The position numbers and the translations under genes are program-made. From NCBI RefSeq assembly GCF_036860695.1, contig NZ_JAYKGJ010000004.1:243225-307224 (forward strand): 64,000 nucleotides of DNA, in the 5' to 3' direction. The stretch is from Rosettibacter firmus (lineage in GTDB: Bacteria; Bacteroidota; Ignavibacteria; Ignavibacteriales; Melioribacteraceae). Under the pieces are notes generated by a model, which saw only the letters and a program-made list of their open reading frames with translations, was not told where the DNA came from and made no database searches. Shown piece after piece: positions 16,904-26,913 of this stretch (positions within the stretch are counted from its first letter, which is position 1; each line of letters starts with the position of its first letter).

Positions 16904-18058
16904 ATGAAGAATAAATTTTTATATACACTATTACTTTGTCTTATTGCATATTTATCATTCAATTTTACAACAAACAAAATATTACAACAGGCAATTTATT
17001 CTCCTGATGATACTTTAAGATATGAAGGAGAAGTTCATTTAAGAAATATTCGTCAACTTACTTTTGGTGGAAACAATGCAGAAGCTTACTGGAGTTTCGA
17101 TAACAAAAAATTAATTTTTCAAAGCGAGTGGAAAGAAATTAATCCACATGGTTGTGACCAGATTTTTATTATGAATGCAGATGGAAGTCCCATTGAAAAA
17201 CAAAATAAGTATAAATTAGTTTCAACCGGGAAAGGAATAACTACATGTAGTTATTTTTTACCTGATGGAAAAATTATTTATTCATCAACTCATGCTTCTG
17301 ATGAAAATTGTCCCGAAAGAAAAATGTTTTCAAACGGTAGATATGTATGGCCAATATATAAAACATATGACATATATATTGCTGATTCTAATGGTTCCAA
17401 TCCCAGAGTATTAATTGGTGGCGATGGATATGATGCCGAAGCAACTGTTTCACCAGATGGAAAATTTATTGTTTTCACATCAACTCGCTCTGGCGATTTA
17501 GATTTATGGAGATATGAAATTGCAACAGGTAAATTGCTTCAATTAACAAACACATTAGGATATGACGGTGGTGCATTTTTTTCAAGAGATTCAAAATTTA
17601 TTGTATGGAGAGCAAGTCGACCAAAAGGTAAAGATGCAGAATTATATAAAAAACTTTTATCGGAAGGATATGTTGAACCAAAAGAATTGAATATTTTCAT
17701 TTCTGATATTAATGGAAAAAATGTTCGTCAGGTAACAAATTTACCTGGTGCAAATTGGGCTCCGTTCTTTCATCCTGATGGTAAAAAAATTTTATTTAGT
17801 TCAAATCATCACTCATTAAAAGAAGGTGGAAGAAGATTTGATATTTTTATGATTAATATAGATGGAACAAATTTAGAACAAATAACTAACTCTGGTAACT
17901 TCGATGCTTTCCCGATGTTTTCTTATGATGGTAAAAAACTTGTCTTTTGTTCAAATAGAAATAAAGAGAAAAAATTAACTCGAGAAACAAATATTTTTGT
18001 TGCTGATTGGATTGAAAATCCAGATAAAGTTGATATAAATTTTAAAACACATAAATAA
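16904..18058 (+). CDS. TolB-like exported beta-propeller protein
   Basis: This 384-residue protein has an N-terminal hydrophobic signal (KFLYTLLLCLIAYLSF). It then carries repeated TolB/PD40 blades of the form 'SPDGKFIVFTSTRSGD-DLW', 'DGKKILFSSNHH' and 'YDGKKLVFCSNRNKEK'. At least five such blades can be seen, including FDNKKLIFQSEW and RDSKFIVWRASR. These propellers usually bind proteins or peptides in the periplasm; unlike true TolB, no Pal gene is nearby. It lies 18 bases after lgt on the same strand and is probably co-transcribed with it. There is no catalytic signature, so the specific role is unknown. Confidence 0.85.
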   Translation: MKNKFLYTLLLCLIAYLSFNFTTNKILQQAIYSPDDTLRYEGEVHLRNIRQLTFGGNNAEAYWSFDNKKLIFQSEWKEINPHGCDQIFIMNADGSPIEKQNKYKLVSTGKGITTCSYFLPDGKIIYSSTHASDENCPERKMFSNGRYVWPIYKTYDIYIADSNGSNPRVLIGGDGYDAEATVSPDGKFIVFTSTRSGDLDLWRYEIATGKLLQLTNTLGYDGGAFFSRDSKFIVWRASRPKGKDAELYKKLLSEGYVEPKELNIFISDINGKNVRQVTNLPGANWAPFFHPDGKKILFSSNHHSLKEGGRRFDIFMINIDGTNLEQITNSGNFDAFPMFSYDGKKLVFCSNRNKEKKLTRETNIFVADWIENPDKVDINFKTHK

Positions 18059-18074
18059 TCATTTACTGATTAAT

Positions 18075-18500
18075 ATGACTGAAAAAGAATTTACAACTGA
18101 CTGGATTGAAAAAATCAAAAAGGATTTAAAAAGGTTTCCAGAAGATTTTATTTCTACTGATAATATAGAAATACTTGATATGCCTGTAAAAAACCTATTG
18201 CTTACTCCACCACTATTCGATAGTTATGAAATTATTGATAACGATGGTAATATAATCTTTCACTTAAACGACATTAATAAAGCAAAGTATATTTTGTATT
18301 CAAATAGAAATAAACCAGAAAATATTCCAGTACCAATAAAACAGGATGATATTGAAAAAGCTGTTAAACTATACGAAACCTACATCGATGAACTTTTAAG
18401 AGCAATTGAAAAGGATTATAAAATTAAATTTCCTGCATCAAAAAATTTCTCGACCATATCAATCCAAATTTTTAATTCATTAAATCTGATGAGACTTTAA
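18075..18500 (+). CDS. Hypothetical protein, 141 residues
   Basis: I do not recognise a family. The protein is charged and soluble, without signal peptide or membrane segment. The middle part has a beta-rich look (FDSYEIIDNDGNIIFHLND) and the end is helical (DIEKAVKLYETYIDELLRAIEKDY). It sits 16 bases after the propeller gene and four bases before the rRNA methyltransferase gene. It is likely translated with the latter and could assist it, but that is only context. Confidence 0.7.
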   Translation: MTEKEFTTDWIEKIKKDLKRFPEDFISTDNIEILDMPVKNLLLTPPLFDSYEIIDNDGNIIFHLNDINKAKYILYSNRNKPENIPVPIKQDDIEKAVKLYETYIDELLRAIEKDYKIKFPASKNFSTISIQIFNSLNLMRL

Positions 18501-18504
18501 GATA

Positions 18505-19932
18505 ATGATTTTACTTAGCGAGAAAATTGAAAATTACATTCTGCAAACCTTTGGCGATGATTATCTTAAAAAGTATAAAGAATTTTATCACAGTAATTAT
18601 GGCAGTTATATTCGACTTTCAAATAAAGCAGATGCTGATAATCTCATAACCAATCTTAAAAATTATGGAATTCAATTAGAGAAAATAGAACCTTTAGAAA
18701 ATGTCTATAAAGTTATAGCTGGAGAAGATTTAATTGGAAAAACTTTTTATTACATACTTGGTTATTACTACATACAAAGTTTATCTTCGATGATTCCAGC
18801 AATTGTCCTTAATCCTTCTGAAAATGATCGAGTCTTGGATTTATGTGCAGCACCTGGATCAAAAACCACTCAAATTTCTGATTTAATGAAAAACAAAGGG
18901 ACACTAATAGCAAATGATATTTCACTCGATAGATTAAAAGTTCTAATGTTCAACTTAGACAAGATGAATTCAATAAATGTGGGAGTCTTAAATAAAAAAG
19001 GTGAATTACTAAGTAAATATTTTGAAAATTATTTTGATAAAATTCTTGTTGATGCACCTTGCAGTGCTCTTGGTATAGTTCAGAAAAAAGGAGAAGTGAG
19101 TAACTGGTGGAACATCAATAAAATTGGGGGTATTGCAGATATTCAATATAAATTATTACTGAGTGCCATTAAAATTTTAAAGCCAGGCGGTACAATTGTT
19201 TATTCAACCTGTACATTAACACTTGAAGAAAATGAACTGGTTTTAAATAGAATTTTGAAAAAATATCCTGTTAAGTTAGTTGATATAAAATTACCTATTA
19301 AATCTCATCCTGCTTTCACAAAATATAACCAGGAAAATCTGGATGAATCACTTGCTTTTGCAAAAAGAATACTTCCCTGGGAAGTATATTCCGAAGGATT
19401 CTTTGTTTCCAAATTAGTGAAAACAGATAAATTAAATAGTGAAACTCCTACAATTCACACTTCAAAAAAAATTGAATTGCTCAGTTATAATAATGCAAGA
19501 GTAAAAGATTTTTTATTTCGAGTTTCAGATTATTATGGAATTGATGAAAACATTTTTGATGATTATAAATACATAACAAGAAGCAAAGATTTATATTTTG
19601 TTAACAAAGACTGGCAGGCAGAAAATCCAGAACTATTTAATAGGATTGGTTCTAAATTTGGCTCAATCGATAAAAACAAAATTGTTCAAATCCATACTTC
19701 GGCAGCTCAAATACTTGGTAAATATTCCAGTAAAAACATTGTAGAACTTGATGATAAAAAAGAATTAGAAATTTATTTTAATGGCGGTACTATAAAAAAA
19801 GATTACGGAAAAGAAGGACAGAAAATTGTAAAATATCAAGGATTAACTCTGGGCACTGCAGTTCAATCAAAAGATGGGCTTAAAAGTCAATTCCCCCGTT
19901 CTTTAAGAACTCAAGAAATTGTAATTGCTTAA
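18505..19932 (+). CDS. rRNA m5C methyltransferase of the RsmB/RsmF (NOL1/NOP2/Sun) family
   Basis: This is a 475-residue S-adenosylmethionine-dependent RNA cytosine-C5 methyltransferase. The SAM motif is LDLCAAPGSKTTQ (111-123). The two cysteines of the mechanism are Cys186 in DAPCSALG and Cys236 in YSTCTL. An RNA-binding N-terminal part precedes the core, and a PUA-like C-terminal domain (about 320-475) follows, as in RsmF/YebU. The layout matches RsmF better than RsmB because there is no NusB-like N-terminal domain. The expected target is a 16S rRNA cytosine, though which one cannot be read from the sequence. It follows the 141-residue hypothetical gene by four bases. Confidence 0.9.
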   Translation: MILLSEKIENYILQTFGDDYLKKYKEFYHSNYGSYIRLSNKADADNLITNLKNYGIQLEKIEPLENVYKVIAGEDLIGKTFYYILGYYYIQSLSSMIPAIVLNPSENDRVLDLCAAPGSKTTQISDLMKNKGTLIANDISLDRLKVLMFNLDKMNSINVGVLNKKGELLSKYFENYFDKILVDAPCSALGIVQKKGEVSNWWNINKIGGIADIQYKLLLSAIKILKPGGTIVYSTCTLTLEENELVLNRILKKYPVKLVDIKLPIKSHPAFTKYNQENLDESLAFAKRILPWEVYSEGFFVSKLVKTDKLNSETPTIHTSKKIELLSYNNARVKDFLFRVSDYYGIDENIFDDYKYITRSKDLYFVNKDWQAENPELFNRIGSKFGSIDKNKIVQIHTSAAQILGKYSSKNIVELDDKKELEIYFNGGTIKKDYGKEGQKIVKYQGLTLGTAVQSKDGLKSQFPRSLRTQEIVIA

Positions 19933-20056
19933 GCTTTCAGATAATATCAATATAGTTTTCTTCAGTATTTACTTGCAATTATTCAATGGAAAATTTAGTC
20001 TTATGTTTTGATGCATCAAATTATTTATCTTAGTATTAAAGAATAAAGATACTTAA

Positions 20057-20707
20057 ATGAAATACATAATAAGCTTTTTAGTTTTTGCAAATATAATTTT
20101 AGCACAGGACTTAACTGGTTTTAAGATTGGTAGATTAAAATATAATGGTGGTGGTGATTGGTATAATGATCCTTCTGCAGAAGTTAATCTCTTAAAATTC
20201 ATTGCACAGCATACAAATATTAAAACAAATCCAGTCTACGAGTTTGTTGATTTGAGCAGTGGAAATATCTTTTCCTATCCATTTTTATTTATGACAGGAC
20301 ATGGCAATGTTGTATTTACTGAATCTGAAGCAAAAAAACTTCGCACTTATCTTGAAAGTGGTGGCTTTCTTTATGTTGACGACGATTATGGACTGGATAA
20401 AGCATTCAGAAGAGAGATTAAAAAAGTTTTTCCCGATAAAGATTTGGTTGAATTACCATTTAATCATGGTATCTATCATTGTGTTTTCGATTTTAATAAT
20501 GGACCACCTAAAACTCATGAACATGATAATAAGCCACCACAGGGATTCGGAATTTTTGTAAATGGTCGATTATGTGTTTATTATACATACGAAAGTAATC
20601 CAAGTGATGGCTGGGCAGATCCAGATGTTCACAAAGATCCACCAGAAAAAAGAGAAGAAGCACTTAAATTTGGAACTAATATTGTTGTCTGGGCTTTAAT
20701 GAATTAA
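20057..20707 (+). CDS. DUF4159 exported protein
   Basis: This 216-residue protein has a signal peptide (KYIISFLVFANIILAQ). It then reads FKIGRLKYNGGGDWY followed by LLKFIAQHTNIKTNP, PFLFMTGHGNVVFTESEAKKLR and GGFLYVDDDYGLD, the DUF4159 signature. The fold resembles a glutamine-amidotransferase-like (ThuA-type) domain with a 'GHG' turn. DUF4159 proteins commonly travel with DUF4175 and MoxR/BatA-type genes in Bacteroidota, and a DUF4175 gene indeed follows 18 bases later. The biochemical function of the family is unknown. Confidence 0.85.
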   Translation: MKYIISFLVFANIILAQDLTGFKIGRLKYNGGGDWYNDPSAEVNLLKFIAQHTNIKTNPVYEFVDLSSGNIFSYPFLFMTGHGNVVFTESEAKKLRTYLESGGFLYVDDDYGLDKAFRREIKKVFPDKDLVELPFNHGIYHCVFDFNNGPPKTHEHDNKPPQGFGIFVNGRLCVYYTYESNPSDGWADPDVHKDPPEKREEALKFGTNIVVWALMN

Positions 20708-20725
20708 AAATTATTCGAATTGAAA

Positions 20726-23700
20726 ATGATAACCGAAAACTTATATGAATTAAAAAATAGAATTAAAAAATTTTTCGTTCTTGAAAAATGTAAAGAACTA
20801 ATTAACTATTTACTCTCTTTAGTTTCTCTCTTTTCTTTATTATTTCTTTTAATTTATCTTCTTGAAACCATCGGAAAATTTAATACCACTTTTAGAACAA
20901 TATTATTCTATCTACTACTTTCTGCAATAGTAATTTCTTTTATACTTATCACTTATAAGATTATCAAATTTTTTATAACAATTAAAAAAATTAATTACAT
21001 CGAAATTGCTAAAAAAATTGGAACCCATTTCGAACATATTAAAGACGAACTTGCAAATGTATTGCAATTAAAAGAACAACCAGATAAACTTCACTCAAGT
21101 CAATTAGTTAATGCAGCCTTCGAAAATGTATATATCAAAACAAAGGACTTGAATTTCAATTCAATAGTAGATTTCTCATCTACAAAAAAATTATTGAGAA
21201 TCACATTAATTCTTATCTCGGTTACATTGCTACCTTTAATTTTTATTCCCGAATTAAATTTTGCACTCTATCGAATATTAAACTACAACAAAAACTTTTC
21301 GCCACCACCAAAATTTTATTTTGAAATTTATCCTGGCAACAAAGAAATTACGAAAGGAGATAATGTTCTAATTACGATTAAAACAATTGGAATTAATCCA
21401 AACGAAATTTTTATTGCCACTAAATACGAAGATGAAACCGATTTTATAAATAAAAAAGTTTTATCTGACTCATCAGGAACTTTCCACTACGAATTTACTT
21501 CTGTTAAAAATTCATTTGAATACTATGCATTTGCTGAAGGAATTAAAAGTGATATATATAAAATTTCTGTATTGAACAGACCTGTAATTAAAAAGCTTGA
21601 AGTAATTATTATTCCACCAGCTTATTCAAAAATTTCAACCACAACTCAATTAGACAATGGCAACATCAATGCTTTGAAAGGTAGCAAAGTAAAACTTTCT
21701 ATTAAATCATCTCATCCTTTAAAAAATGCAATGATAGTTTTTGATGATACCACATCAAAACAAATGAGAACTAATAACGATAATGCTTCTTTTGAATTTA
21801 ATATTTACAGAGATTCAAAATATAAAATCATAATACAGGATGAAAAAGGAATACCAAATGATAATCCAATTTCTTATTCAATCAAAATAATAAATGATGA
21901 TTATCCAGTAATTGAATTGCTTTCGCCAGAAGAAAATATCAAAATTAATAGCGATAAAATCTCACTTGTTTCCAGAATTCAGGACGACTATGGTTTTTCA
22001 AAATTATATTTACACTATAGAATCTCTTCTTCAAAATATCGCCAGCCTGCAGAAAATTATTCCAGCTTAGCATTACATTTTAATAAAGATAAGAAAGAAG
22101 ATGAAATTTATTATACGTGGGATTTATCGTCACTTGTGCTGGCAGAAGGTGAAGTTGTTTCTTACTATCTCGAAGTTTTTGATAATGATTTTGTTAGTGG
22201 ACCTAAATCATCCAGAACAAAAATTCATACAATTCAAATACCATCTATTGATGAATTATTTGCAGAAGCTGAAAATTCACAGGAAAATGCAATAGAAAAT
22301 TTAGAGAAAACACTTAAAGAAGCAGAGCAATTAAAAGATGAATTGCAAAAGATTAGCTACGACTTAAAACAAAATCGAAGAGAAATAAGCTGGGAAGAAA
22401 AAGAACGAATTGAAAAATCTATTGATAAATTTAAAAACTTGATGCAAAAAGCAGAAGAAATATCACAAAAATTAGCTGAGATGCAGAATAATCTTTTACA
22501 AAATAATTTACTATCAGAAGAAACTTTGCAAAAATATAATGAACTGCAAAAAATATTAGATGAGATGACAAGTGACGAACTTAAAGAAGCATTCAAAAGA
22601 CTGCAGGAAACTTTACAAAGTTTGATGAGAGATAATGTGCAGGTTTCTTTAGAAGAACTAAAAGCAAACGAAGAATATTTCAAAAAAAGTCTTGAAAGAA
22701 CAATTAATCTATTAAAGAGAGTACAGATTGAACAAAAAATAGATGAGTTACTTAAAAGAACGGAAGAGTTAACTAAAAAAATTGAAGAACTAAAAAATAA
22801 AACAGAGCAAAGTAATTTATCTGATACAGCCAGAAGAAACGAATTGGTTACTCGACAGGAAGATATTACAAAAGGATTAAACAACTTAGAAGAAGAGATG
22901 AAAAAGCTCGATGATAAAATGAAAGAATTAAAAGATCTTCCACTTGATCAACTTGAAAAAGCCTTAGATGAATTTGAAAAACAAAACAATCAGGAATTAT
23001 CCAGAGAAGCAGAGAAAAATTTACAGCAAATGCAAAAGATGAATGCCATTACCAAACAACAACAATTATCATCAAATATGTCAAGTATGAAAAGTCAATT
23101 TCAGAATCTGCAATCTGCAATGCAACAAATGAATCAATTAAGAACTTATTATGATATGATGAAAATACTTGATGATTTGCTTACACTTTCTGATATGCAG
23201 GAAAAATTGAAAAATGAGACTTCAAAATTAAATTACAATTCTAACGAGTTTACAAAATATTCAAGAAAACAGAATGAACTTCAAAATAACTTGAGTAAAA
23301 TTCTGAATAAAATGACAGAGCTTTCACAAAAAACATTTGCAATTACTCCCGAAATGGGGAAAGCACTTGGTAAATCATTTTCTGAAATGCAAAAATCAAT
23401 TAACTCATTACAAAATAGAAATGGAGCAGTTGCATCTCAATTTCAAAATAAAGCAATGGAATATTTAAATGAAGCAGCAAGTTTGATTAAAGGTGGTATG
23501 GAACAAATGATGAGTGGTGGACAGGGCGGTGGTATGATGTCTTTATTCCAGCAATTGCAACAAATTACAAAACAACAAATGAATTTAAATCAGTTAACTC
23601 AGATTTTAAATCAAGGAAAGCTTTCTCAGGAAATGTTATCTCAACTTAAAAGACTTGCAGCTGAACAGGAAGTAATTAGAAAATCACTTGAGCAATTAAA

Positions 23701-24076
23701 TAAAGAAGCACAGCAAGCAGGAAAATCAAAAAGTCTTGCTACAAATCTCGAAAAGATTCTTCAAGATATGAAAGAAGTTGTAACCAATCTCGAAACCGAA
23801 AAAATAAATGATGAATTAATTAAGCAACAGGAAAGAATTTTATCTCGATTACTTGATGCACAACGATCAATTAACGAAAGAGATTATGAAAAACAAAGAA
23901 AATCAGTAACAGGAAAAGATATTAAAAGAACTTCGCCACCAGATTTAATTTTATCTAAAGAAGAAAGAAAAAATAAACTTCGAGACGAATTGCAAAAAGC
24001 TATGCGTGAAGGTTACAAAAAAGATTATGAAGATTTAATCAGAAAATACTTTGAAGCACTTGAAAAAGAAAAGTAG
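20726..24076 (+). CDS. DUF4175 large membrane protein with coiled coils
   Basis: This 1116-residue protein has two membrane segments near residues 25-80 and a third near 150-170. A beta-rich extracytoplasmic region with Ig-like strands covers about 180-500. A very long Glu/Lys/Gln-rich coiled coil follows (about 510-1000) and includes a short Gly/Met insert (MMSGGQGGGMMS). This matches the DUF4175 architecture. I chose the ATG at 20726 rather than a TTG six bases earlier. It is adjacent to the DUF4159 gene, its usual partner, and both probably act at the envelope. The function is unknown. The stop overlaps the terminator hairpin shared with the convergent protease genes. Confidence 0.85.
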   Translation: MITENLYELKNRIKKFFVLEKCKELINYLLSLVSLFSLLFLLIYLLETIGKFNTTFRTILFYLLLSAIVISFILITYKIIKFFITIKKINYIEIAKKIGTHFEHIKDELANVLQLKEQPDKLHSSQLVNAAFENVYIKTKDLNFNSIVDFSSTKKLLRITLILISVTLLPLIFIPELNFALYRILNYNKNFSPPPKFYFEIYPGNKEITKGDNVLITIKTIGINPNEIFIATKYEDETDFINKKVLSDSSGTFHYEFTSVKNSFEYYAFAEGIKSDIYKISVLNRPVIKKLEVIIIPPAYSKISTTTQLDNGNINALKGSKVKLSIKSSHPLKNAMIVFDDTTSKQMRTNNDNASFEFNIYRDSKYKIIIQDEKGIPNDNPISYSIKIINDDYPVIELLSPEENIKINSDKISLVSRIQDDYGFSKLYLHYRISSSKYRQPAENYSSLALHFNKDKKEDEIYYTWDLSSLVLAEGEVVSYYLEVFDNDFVSGPKSSRTKIHTIQIPSIDELFAEAENSQENAIENLEKTLKEAEQLKDELQKISYDLKQNRREISWEEKERIEKSIDKFKNLMQKAEEISQKLAEMQNNLLQNNLLSEETLQKYNELQKILDEMTSDELKEAFKRLQETLQSLMRDNVQVSLEELKANEEYFKKSLERTINLLKRVQIEQKIDELLKRTEELTKKIEELKNKTEQSNLSDTARRNELVTRQEDITKGLNNLEEEMKKLDDKMKELKDLPLDQLEKALDEFEKQNNQELSREAEKNLQQMQKMNAITKQQQLSSNMSSMKSQFQNLQSAMQQMNQLRTYYDMMKILDDLLTLSDMQEKLKNETSKLNYNSNEFTKYSRKQNELQNNLSKILNKMTELSQKTFAITPEMGKALGKSFSEMQKSINSLQNRNGAVASQFQNKAMEYLNEAASLIKGGMEQMMSGGQGGGMMSLFQQLQQITKQQMNLNQLTQILNQGKLSQEMLSQLKRLAAEQEVIRKSLEQLNKEAQQAGKSKSLATNLEKILQDMKEVVTNLETEKINDELIKQQERILSRLLDAQRSINERDYEKQRKSVTGKDIKRTSPPDLILSKEERKNKLRDELQKAMREGYKKDYEDLIRKYFEALEKEK

Positions 24077-24099
24077 AGACAATTTAGAATTGCCTCTAC
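24073..24099. terminator. Bidirectional hairpin between convergent genes
   Basis: GTAGAGACAATT and AATTGCCTCTAC form a 12-pair stem with one mismatch and a TAG loop. It lies exactly between the stop of the DUF4175 gene and the end of the convergent M16 protease gene. There is no strong T-run on either side, so it may act as a transcript-end stabiliser as much as a terminator. Confidence 0.5.
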
Positions 24100-24109
24100 T
24101 TCATATAAA

Positions 24110-25558
24110 CTAATTTTCCAGAACGGGAATTTTACCTAAAACATCTTCGATTTTTAAATTCTTTATTTCACCAAGATTGAGTTGTTTTATACCTTCTTCA
24201 ATTTTTGATTTATCGCCTACAATTACAACAATCATTTCTTCTGGAACAATATATTTATTTGCAGCAGAATTAACTTCATTGTTTTTTACATTCAGAATAT
24301 TATTCACATAATCATTGAAATAACTTTCCGGTAAATTATATTCAATTAATTCCTCTATTTGAGATGCAATTTCAGAAACTGTTTGAAAATTTTGTGGATA
24401 ACTCAAAGCCACAAGATTTTTAGCTCTATTTAATTCATCATCTGGAATTGGTTCACGAATTCCATTTAATTCTTTAAAGAATTCCATCAATGCTTTATCT
24501 GTTACATCTGTTTGAACTGAAGAATAAGCAAAAAAACTTCCAGCTATTGGTCTAAATACAAATCTCGAACCTGCACCATAAGTATAACCATGTTCTTCTC
24601 TTAAATTATTATTCAATCTTGATGTAAAAGAACCACCAAGAATTGTATTCATCACCATTATTGCATTGTAATCATCAGTTAATCTTTTTGGGCCAACTCT
24701 TCCTATGTAAATTACAGATTGAGCAGAGCCAGGTTTATCAATTAAATAAACAATTCTTTCTTTAACTTGTTCTGGTTCATCAATATTTGTTTTTTCTACT
24801 TTTCCTTTTTGCCATTTTCCAAAAACCTTTTCCAGTTTATCTTTTAATTCATCTTTTTTAATATCACCTACAACTATAATAAAGGCATTGTTTGCTTTAA
24901 AATATTTGGCATAAAAATTTTTTAAATCATCTGTTGTAAAACTTTTTATAGAATGTTCATATCCAAGCGATATTTTTCCATAAGGATGATTTTCACCAAA
25001 CAAGAATTTATTAAAAGCGATGTTTGCAATCGAAGTGGGTTGATCGTGCCATTGAGAAATAGTTGTTAAATATTCTTTCTTTTTTCTCTTTAATTCATTT
25101 TCGGGAAAATCTGGTTTTAAAACTATATCACTCATAATTTTTAGAGCGTCATCAAATTTTGAAACAGGTGTATGAAGATAAATTCCCGAGAAATGTAAAC
25201 CTGCTCTTGTAGAAATTGAAGCTCCAAGAAAATCTATTTCATCTGCAACTTCGAGAGCTGTTTTGCCTGCATTTCCTTCATCAAGCATATCTATTGTTAT
25301 ATTCGCCAGACCTTCTTTACCTTGCGGATCATTCACTGTTCCAGCTTTTACTATAACATTAAGTTGAATTAAAGGTACATTATGCTTTTCCATTAAAACA
25401 ACTTTCAATCCATTTGATAACTCGAATTTTATTAATTCTGGTAAACTCAAAGATTTTGGCGGAGGCAATTCTGGTGGTTTTGTTCTATCAACATCCTGTG
25501 CATTTATTGAAATGATAATTAAGAACAAAAAACTTATCCATTTAAAAATATTTTTCAT
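24110..25558 (-). CDS. M16-family peptidase homologue, non-catalytic partner
   Basis: This 482-residue protein has a signal peptide (SFLFLIIISINAQ). It shows the M16 fold markers LSNGLKVVLMEKHNVPLIQLN and, in the second half, LGGSFTSRLNNNLREEHGYTYG. The zinc motif HxxEH is replaced: the aligned segment is GLANITIDMLDEG, so His, Glu and His become Asn, Ile and Asp. It is therefore unlikely to bind zinc. The upstream gene encodes the active member and overlaps it by four bases (ATGA). The pair is expected to form a heterodimer like the mitochondrial processing peptidase type, with this subunit supplying the R/Y pair of the substrate pocket. The location is periplasmic. Confidence 0.92.
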   Translation of the reverse strand: MKNIFKWISFLFLIIISINAQDVDRTKPPELPPPKSLSLPELIKFELSNGLKVVLMEKHNVPLIQLNVIVKAGTVNDPQGKEGLANITIDMLDEGNAGKTALEVADEIDFLGASISTRAGLHFSGIYLHTPVSKFDDALKIMSDIVLKPDFPENELKRKKKEYLTTISQWHDQPTSIANIAFNKFLFGENHPYGKISLGYEHSIKSFTTDDLKNFYAKYFKANNAFIIVVGDIKKDELKDKLEKVFGKWQKGKVEKTNIDEPEQVKERIVYLIDKPGSAQSVIYIGRVGPKRLTDDYNAIMVMNTILGGSFTSRLNNNLREEHGYTYGAGSRFVFRPIAGSFFAYSSVQTDVTDKALMEFFKELNGIREPIPDDELNRAKNLVALSYPQNFQTVSEIASQIEELIEYNLPESYFNDYVNNILNVKNNEVNSAANKYIVPEEMIVVIVGDKSKIEEGIKQLNLGEIKNLKIEDVLGKIPVLEN

Positions 25559-26913
25559 TTTACCTCCGCATTTGATTTTACTGCTAATTCTGTTTTTCCT
25601 TTAGGCACAATACTTAAGATAACACGTGCATTATCTAATAAATATGTTTGAACTGCTGATTGAATATCTTCTGGACTTAATGCTTTATAACGAGCTAAAT
25701 CTTCATTTGCATAATCTGGATTACCTGCATAGTAGAAATATGAATTTAGTAAATCTGCTTTACCATTAAATCCACCGACTCTTTCTAAAGCATCAAGAAA
25801 GGATGCTTCAATTTGATTAACTGCTCTTTTAAGTTCTCTTTCTCCTGGTGGTTCTTTTTTTAGTTTATCAATTTCTTCTTGAATAATGTTTTTTATTTCT
25901 GTTAAGTTATGTCCAGCTCGTGCTGTTGCAATTATAAAAAATTGAGAAGAAAGTTTACCTGAATTCTGAAATGCATTTACATCCTGAGCAATTTGCAATT
26001 CATAAACAAGTCGTTGATATAATCGAGAATTTTTTCCTCCAGTTAAAATATTTGATAGAATATCCATCTCTGCATCACCTGGAGAAAATTTTGAAGGTGT
26101 AATCCATGCCATATAGATTCTTGGAAGTTGAACATTATCTTCAAGAATAACAATTTTTTCTTCATACAATTTTGCAGCAGCTGGATTTAATGGTGGGACA
26201 GGTTTACCTGATGGAATACTTCCATACCATTTTTCAACAAGTTTAATTGTTTCTTTCGGGTTAATATCTCCTGCAATTACAATTGATGCATTGTTGGGCA
26301 CATAATAAGTCTTATAAAATTCAACCACATCTTCATAACTTGCTGCACTCAAATCTTCCATCGAACCAATTACAGGCCAGCTATAAGGATGACCTGCAGG
26401 ATAGAGATTTTTATAAATTGTTTCCCATGCCAGTCCATAAGGACGATTTTCATAACTTTGTCTTCTTTCGTTTTTAACTACATTACGCTGGCCATCGACT
26501 TTTTCTGGAGTCATTGCATCAAGCAAAAATCCCATTCTATCAGAATCAAGATACAATGCAAGTTCAAGAGCATTAGATGGTATATCTTCATAATAATTTG
26601 TTCTATCTTCTGTTGTAGAACCATTATTTTCTCCTCCAGCAGCTTCAAGCAATTTATCAAAATCACCTTCTGCTACATGACCAGAACCTTCGAACATCAA
26701 ATGCTCAAAAAGATGAGCAAACCCCGTACGACCGGGTTTTTCATAAGCAGAACCAACATGATACCATGTGTTTACAGAAACTGTGGGTGTAGTATGATCT
26801 TCATGCAATATTACATTCAAACCATTTGATAAAACATATCGTTCGTATGGAATTTTTAATTGTGCAAAGATTATCACATTAAATAGTAAAACTAATATTG
26901 CTATTTTTTTCAT
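25555..26913 (-). CDS. M16-family zinc peptidase, catalytic subunit
   Basis: This 452-residue protein has a signal peptide (IAILVLLFNVIIFAQ). The inverted zinc motif HLFEH (67-71) in GFAHLFEHLMFEG is complete. It is followed by the downstream acidic region with NERRQSYENRPYG, where the third zinc ligand is expected. The second domain contains GGKNSRLYQRLVYELQIAQ. It should be a periplasmic or cell-surface metallopeptidase acting on peptides or unfolded proteins. It is the first gene of a two-gene operon with its non-catalytic partner. Confidence 0.94.
   Translation of the reverse strand: MKKIAILVLLFNVIIFAQLKIPYERYVLSNGLNVILHEDHTTPTVSVNTWYHVGSAYEKPGRTGFAHLFEHLMFEGSGHVAEGDFDKLLEAAGGENNGSTTEDRTNYYEDIPSNALELALYLDSDRMGFLLDAMTPEKVDGQRNVVKNERRQSYENRPYGLAWETIYKNLYPAGHPYSWPVIGSMEDLSAASYEDVVEFYKTYYVPNNASIVIAGDINPKETIKLVEKWYGSIPSGKPVPPLNPAAAKLYEEKIVILEDNVQLPRIYMAWITPSKFSPGDAEMDILSNILTGGKNSRLYQRLVYELQIAQDVNAFQNSGKLSSQFFIIATARAGHNLTEIKNIIQEEIDKLKKEPPGERELKRAVNQIEASFLDALERVGGFNGKADLLNSYFYYAGNPDYANEDLARYKALSPEDIQSAVQTYLLDNARVILSIVPKGKTELAVKSNAEVK

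Noticed and set aside
22357..22884. 175-codon minus-strand reading rich in Ser/Leu/Phe
   Set aside because: It is the antisense of the DUF4175 coiled-coil region; the composition follows from the Glu/Lys codons on the other strand.
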